Made by a program: the position numbers and the translations under genes. From Sporichthyaceae bacterium (lineage in GTDB: Bacteria > Actinomycetota > Actinomycetes > Sporichthyales > Sporichthyaceae), in contig DASXPS010000187.1 in the NCBI GenBank assembly GCA_036493475.1, positions 1 through 48,466 of the forward strand: 48,466 nucleotides of DNA, in the 5' to 3' direction. Below the pieces are notes generated by a model. That model made no database searches and was not told where the DNA came from. It saw nothing but the letters and a program-made list of their open reading frames with translations. Below, piece after piece: positions 44,790 to 48,466 of the stretch. Within the stretch, counting starts at the first letter, position 1, and every line of letters starts with the position of its first letter.

Positions 44790-46196
44790 ATGACCTCCGT
44801 TGCCGATCAACCCACGGGCACCGTGGCCGAGTTCAGTGCGCAGGAAGCGACCGATCTGGTCGCCCGCCTGCGCGCGACGCATGCCACCGGCCGCACGCTG
44901 TCCTACGAGTGGCGGCGTCGCCAGCTCGAGGGGATCGTCAAGCTGGTCAGCGAGCGCGAGTCCGACCTCGCCGAGGCACTGGCAGCCGACCTGGGTCGCA
45001 CCCCGCACGAAACGTGGTTCGGCGACGTGGCCTCCACCGTGGGTGAGGCCGAGTACGCCATCAAGCACTTGAAGAAGTGGATGCGCGCGAAGCGGGTCGG
45101 CGTGCCGTTGTCGTTGATGCCGGGCAAGGCGGCCTACCACTACGAGCCGCTGGGCACCGTGCTGATCATCGGGCCGTGGAACTACCCCTTCTACCTGACG
45201 CTGGGCCCGATGATCGGCGCCATCGCGGCGGGCAACTGCATGGTGGTCAAGCCCTCGGAGCATGCCCCGCGGGCCTCGGCCACCCTCGCCCGGCTGATCC
45301 CGGAATACCTGGACTCCTCGGCGATCGCGGTGGTGGAGGGCGAAGCGGCGGCCACCACCCGGCTCATCGAGGCGAAGATGGACCACGTCTTCTTCACCGG
45401 TGGCACGGAGATCGGGCGCAAGATCGCCCAGGCCTGCGCGCCGCTGCTCACCCCGTGCACGTTGGAACTGGGTGGCAAGAGCCCGGTCATCGTCACCAAG
45501 AATGCCGACCTGAAGGTGGCCGCGCGGCGCGTCGCGTTCGGCAAGCTGCTCAACTCCGGGCAGACATGTGTGGCGCCGGACTACCTGTTGGTGGAACGCA
45601 GCGTGCGGGAAAAGTTCGCCGAGTTGCTGCAGGCGACGATCTCTGAGTTCCGGGCCGGTGAGCCGGACACCCAGCGCATCGTGAACGGTCGCCAGTTCTC
45701 CCGGCTCAAGGGCCTGTTGGACGGCCAGCAGGTCCTCGTCGGCGGCAAGGAGAGCGCCGATCACACCGCCCTGGAGCCGACCGTCGTGCTCAACCCCGAT
45801 CGGGCATCAGATCTCATGCAGAACGAGATCTTCGGCCCGATCCTGCCGATCATCGACGTGGACTCGCTGGACGAAGCGATCAAGCTGGTCAACGAGGGCG
45901 ACAAGCCGCTGGCGGCCTACATCTTCAGTAACGACAAGCGGGAGATCCAGCGGGTGTTCACCGAGGTGCCCTGCGGTGGCGCGGTGGCCAACCACATCGC
46001 GGTGCACGTGCTCGCCCCGCAGCTACCGTTCGGCGGCGTGGGGGCCAGTGGCACCGGTGCCTATCACGGCAAGTGGGGCTACGAGGCGTTCAGCCACCGC
46101 AAGGCCACGCTGATCATGCGCACCCGGCCGGACCTGAAGATGGTGTACCCGCCGTACTCGGAGCGGGACAAGAAGCTCCTGCGCAAGCTCGCCTAG
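44790..46196 (+). CDS. Class 3-type aldehyde dehydrogenase
   Basis: This 468-residue protein has the short class 3 (fatty/aromatic aldehyde) ALDH layout: IIGPWNYPFYLTLGPMIGAIAAGNCMVVKPSE, FFTGGTEIGRKIAQ, ELGGKSPVIVTKNAD and the catalytic Cys in NSGQTCVAPDY, ending with HRKATLIMRTRP and a basic tail (RDKKLLRKLA) typical of membrane-associated or dimeric class 3 enzymes. AGGGACGG precedes the ATG. It lies downstream of acetyl-CoA synthetase and convergent with a TetR gene, with hairpin repeat copy 3 between them. It is probably controlled by that TetR. Confidence 0.93.
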   Translation: MTSVADQPTGTVAEFSAQEATDLVARLRATHATGRTLSYEWRRRQLEGIVKLVSERESDLAEALAADLGRTPHETWFGDVASTVGEAEYAIKHLKKWMRAKRVGVPLSLMPGKAAYHYEPLGTVLIIGPWNYPFYLTLGPMIGAIAAGNCMVVKPSEHAPRASATLARLIPEYLDSSAIAVVEGEAAATTRLIEAKMDHVFFTGGTEIGRKIAQACAPLLTPCTLELGGKSPVIVTKNADLKVAARRVAFGKLLNSGQTCVAPDYLLVERSVREKFAELLQATISEFRAGEPDTQRIVNGRQFSRLKGLLDGQQVLVGGKESADHTALEPTVVLNPDRASDLMQNEIFGPILPIIDVDSLDEAIKLVNEGDKPLAAYIFSNDKREIQRVFTEVPCGGAVANHIAVHVLAPQLPFGGVGASGTGAYHGKWGYEAFSHRKATLIMRTRPDLKMVYPPYSERDKKLLRKLA

Positions 46197-46210
46197 CCCG
46201 ACCCGTACCG

Positions 46211-46270
46211 CCGAAAGCGCAGAACCGCTCGTAAAACGGCCTGTTTTTACGCGCGCTACTGCGCTTTCGG
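46211..46270. repeat. Intergenic hairpin repeat, copy 3
   Basis: CCGAAAGCGCAG (46211-46222) and CTGCGCTTTCGG (46259-46270) pair perfectly; inside are GTAAAA and TTTTAC. It lies between the convergent aldehyde dehydrogenase (ends 46196) and TetR (ends 46273) genes, almost touching the TetR stop. Confidence 0.7.
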
Positions 46271-46272
46271 TG

Positions 46273-46866
46273 TTAAACGGGGGCGACGGCGGGCGCGCCG
46301 ATGAGCACGTGCAGGGCCATGGATTCCAGTGTGCGGCCGAGCGTGTCCGCACTCAACCGGGTCTGGAACTCGGTCGCCGATTGGATCAACGCGATCGCGC
46401 CCTGGCACATGGTGCGGGCTTCCTCGACGCTCAGCTCCGGGCGCTGCTGACGCAGCGTGCGTACCCATTCCTCGGTGTAGAGCCGCTGCAGGTAGCGCAG
46501 GCGGTGCCGGTCGCCGGGAGGCAGGCTGCGGAACTCGGTGCGCCAGGTCTGAATGTTCGCGCCGTGGTTGAGCACGAACTGCACGTGGTTTGCCACCATT
46601 GCCTGCAGCGCCTCGACCGGATCGTTGATGGAGCGCACCAGGTCGACCGCGTCCTCCAGGTGCGCGGTGATCGCGTCGTCGAGCACCGCGATCAGCAGTG
46701 CTTCCTTACTGGGGTAGTGGCGGTAGAAGGCGGGGCCGGTCAGGCCCAGTTCGCCGCTGATGTCGTTGATGCCGACCGCGTGATAGCCGCGCCGGGCGAA
46801 CAGCCGCGCGGCCGCGGTCATGAGCTCCCGTTGTCGCGGGGTGCGGTTGCCAGTCGGGTGATTCAC
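46273..46866 (-). CDS. TetR-family transcriptional regulator
   Basis: This 197-residue protein has an HTH (RELMTAAARLFARRGYHAVGINDISGELGLTGPAFYRHYPSKEALL) and a helical C-terminal domain with NDPVEALQAMVANHVQFVLNHGANI. It is similar in layout to mycobacterial KstR/FadR-like regulators of lipid and acyl-CoA genes. GTG 46866 is preferred over 46890 because TAGCGT on the minus strand (46874-46879) ends seven bases before it, a leaderless arrangement. The promoter holds a TGTTAG direct repeat that also occurs in neighbouring promoters. Confidence 0.88.
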   Translation of the reverse strand: MNHPTGNRTPRQRELMTAAARLFARRGYHAVGINDISGELGLTGPAFYRHYPSKEALLIAVLDDAITAHLEDAVDLVRSINDPVEALQAMVANHVQFVLNHGANIQTWRTEFRSLPPGDRHRLRYLQRLYTEEWVRTLRQQRPELSVEEARTMCQGAIALIQSATEFQTRLSADTLGRTLESMALHVLIGAPAVAPV

Positions 46867-46882
46867 AACTAACACGCTAACA
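46867..46882 (-). promoter_or_regulatory. Leaderless promoter and TGTTAG repeats of the TetR gene
   Basis: On the minus strand two TGTTAG units (46877-46882 and 46869-46874) overlap the -10 TAGCGT (46874-46879), followed by seven bases and GTG. The overlap suits autoregulation. Confidence 0.4.
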
Positions 46883-47007
46883 CGCCCCACAAGGCCGGCC
46901 GATCCCGCCCTTCAGATTCAACCGCTTACAGGCATTTGACCTGCATAAATGAGCTTGCCGCCGCGACCGGGCCGAGGAACGAAAGGGGACGCGGTGGCAC
47001 GGATCGG

Positions 47008-47036
47008 TTGACAGCAATGTTAGTAGCGGTTAGCGT
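47008..47036 (+). promoter_or_regulatory. Promoter of the substrate-binding lipoprotein gene
   Basis: TTGACA (47008-47013) and TAGCGT (47031-47036) are separated by exactly 17 bases. TGTTAG (47018-47023) and GGTTAG (47028-47033) lie between and over the -10, possible regulator sites shared with the divergent TetR promoter. Confidence 0.6.
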
Positions 47037-47075
47037 CTGGACATTCCCCCAGTGCCTGCGAGAGGGCAGACAGCT

Positions 47076-48466
47076 ATGTCGACTAGAACCAGGCCCCGTC
47101 GGCTGATCACAGCCGTCGCGGCCACCGTCACGGCGATGGCGTTGATCGCCGGTTGTGGCGGGTCCCGAGTGGCCTCGAGTGCCGACACGGCAACGCAATC
47201 CACGTCCGGCGACACCGCCGCATCGAGCACGGACAGCGGCGCGGCAGCCAACACCGGCGCCGCAGCTTCCACCGATACCGGCAGCGCCCCGGCTGCTACC
47301 GACACCGGCAGTGCGCCGGCGGCGAGTTCGACCGTTGCCAATGCCGCTGCTCCTGCGGCCGCCACGAACACCGACGCTGTTACCAAGGGCGCCGCCACGT
47401 CCACCAAGGCGGCCGCGAAGGGCGCCACGAAGACCAGCGCCGCCGGCGCGGCAGTCAACAACGCCAAGCTCGCCGGCGCGGGCGCGACGGTTGCCCAGAA
47501 TGTGGCCAGTCAGCAGATCTTCGGCGGCAAGGCGCCCTGCCAGCCGGCCAACCTCAGCCCGATCAACATCGGAAACGTCTCGACGCTGTCCGGTGTGCTC
47601 GGCCAGCTGTTCGCCCCGGTCGTGCCGGGCCTGAAGACCTTCGTCGCCGCGCAGAATGCCTGCGGCGGTCTGAACGGTCACCCGATCAGGCTGTTCGTCG
47701 AGGACGACCAGGGCGACCCGTCGACCGCGGTCACCAAGATCAACGACGAGATCAAGAACGCCAAGGTCCTGGCTTTCGTCGGCAACATTCAGGTGCTCAC
47801 CGTGGACGCGGTCGTCGCCACCATCAAGCGGGCGGGGATCCCGGTCATCGGTGGGGACATCACCAACAACACGTGGTTCAGCAACCCGCTGATGTTCCCG
47901 CAGGGCTCGCCCCCGCAGGCCATCTCCTACGGGTACACCGTGGCCGCCACGGACTACTTCAAGAAGAAGAGCCTGGGCGACATCTGGTGCCTCGAGGTAC
48001 CGCAGGCCTGTGCCCAGATCGACAAGGCCTTGAAGGAGATCGGGCCCCAGGTCGGCGTCAACGTGGTCAAGACCACCCAGGTCTCGATCACCTCGCCGAG
48101 CTACACGACCCAGTGCCTGGACTTCAAGAACGCCGGTGTCGAGGTGCTTGCCATGACCTTCGACGCGGCCTCGCAAAACCGGCTGGCCAAGAGCTGCGAC
48201 CAGGTCGGGTTCCACCCGAACTGGGCCGCTTACCCGCTGGGGGTGGGTAACGAGAAGCAGTTCCTCGGCAGCCCCCTCCTGGGCAACACCTACGTTCCGC
48301 TGAACACCTTCCCGTGGATGGGCAACGAGACCCCGGCCGAGCAGTACTACCAAGCCTCGGTGAAGAAGTTCAACCCGGGATTCACCTCGGGTGACGCGGC
48401 CAGCCTCGGCTGGACCGCTGGTGCCCTGCTGGTCGCGGCGTCGACCAACCTGTCGGCGAACCCGAG
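47076..48466 (+). CDS. Branched-chain-amino-acid-type ABC substrate-binding lipoprotein (partial, runs off window)
   Basis: At least 463 residues are encoded before the window ends. A signal peptide ends in MALIAGC (lipoprotein Cys27), followed by a long Ala/Thr/Ser-rich low-complexity linker to about residue 140. The periplasmic-binding type 1 (Leu/Ile/Val-binding-like) fold then has INIGNVSTLSGVLGQLFAPVVPGLKTFVAAQNACGGLNGHPIRLFVEDDQGDPSTAVTKI and DVTTIKRAGIPVIGGD-like second-lobe strands. It captures an amide, amino acid or aromatic acid for an ABC importer, presumably encoded downstream. ATG 47076 has a weak AGGGCAGA upstream and an excellent promoter. Confidence 0.9.
   Translation, partial: MSTRTRPRRLITAVAATVTAMALIAGCGGSRVASSADTATQSTSGDTAASSTDSGAAANTGAAASTDTGSAPAATDTGSAPAASSTVANAAAPAAATNTDAVTKGAATSTKAAAKGATKTSAAGAAVNNAKLAGAGATVAQNVASQQIFGGKAPCQPANLSPINIGNVSTLSGVLGQLFAPVVPGLKTFVAAQNACGGLNGHPIRLFVEDDQGDPSTAVTKINDEIKNAKVLAFVGNIQVLTVDAVVATIKRAGIPVIGGDITNNTWFSNPLMFPQGSPPQAISYGYTVAATDYFKKKSLGDIWCLEVPQACAQIDKALKEIGPQVGVNVVKTTQVSITSPSYTTQCLDFKNAGVEVLAMTFDAASQNRLAKSCDQVGFHPNWAAYPLGVGNEKQFLGSPLLGNTYVPLNTFPWMGNETPAEQYYQASVKKFNPGFTSGDAASLGWTAGALLVAASTNLSANP

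Overview
The window is very GC-rich and has the look of an actinomycete chromosome (Actinomycetota, with Frankiales/Mycobacteriales-like gene content). Indicators are F420-dependent oxidoreductases, DinB/mycothiol-type proteins, Actinobacteria-style PBP and HtrA proteins, many TetR regulators, GTG starts and several apparently leaderless genes. I cannot name the genus. No rRNA, tRNA or CRISPR array was found.

Region 1 (1-3806) is one end of an integrative element, all on the minus strand: a partial Cys-rich Zn-finger-like protein, a small ribbon-helix-helix-like protein with its own promoter and inverted-repeat operator, a 420-residue accessory protein, an excisionase-like HTH protein and a large serine recombinase. 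The integrase abuts the last ~25 codons of an apparent chromosomal flavin oxidoreductase gene (to 3884), so the element seems to have split that gene.

Region 2 (3921-19548) is an oxygenase-rich catabolic island. A redoxin is followed by a complete four-component soluble diiron monooxygenase (reductase, large subunit, small subunit, coupling protein), with diiron-ligand spacing like methane/propane monooxygenases. A stand-alone PEP-utilising swivelling-domain protein and a TetR gene converge on it. Then come an aldehyde dehydrogenase, SDR, cytochrome P450 and DUF7064-like protein in one tight operon, and TetR, SDR, ferritin-like diiron protein and Baeyer-Villiger-type flavin monooxygenase in a second. 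The content fits stepwise oxidation of an alkane, ketone or terpenoid-like substrate; the substrate is not decided by sequence.

Region 3 (19573-35953) is housekeeping and envelope: HtrA-like protease with PDZ, class A PBP, a small helical protein, a YbjN/T3SS-chaperone-like protein with a divergent unknown partner, two DinB-type metal-binding proteins, two beta-propeller lipoproteins (YVTN and Kelch), a rhomboid-like protein, a NYN nuclease, a nitronate monooxygenase divergent from an F420 PPOX/LLM pair, and an HD-domain protein.

Region 4 (36017-42492) is a minus-strand MacAB-like export operon with two HlyD-type adaptors, ATPase, FtsX-type permease and a DUF5666-like lipoprotein; both adaptors end in a Gly-rich tail and the lipoprotein carries related Gly-rich stretches. 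Region 5 (42746-48466) holds acetyl-CoA synthetase, a class 3 aldehyde dehydrogenase, a TetR regulator and a partial branched-chain-amino-acid-type substrate-binding lipoprotein.

Two dispersed repeat families stand out: three intergenic ~60-64 bp hairpins sharing arms CCGAAAGCGCAG/CTGCGCTTTCGG, and two composite palindromes centred on GTGAGCYATAGCTCAC, one of them in frame inside an aldehyde dehydrogenase gene and the other over a stop codon.
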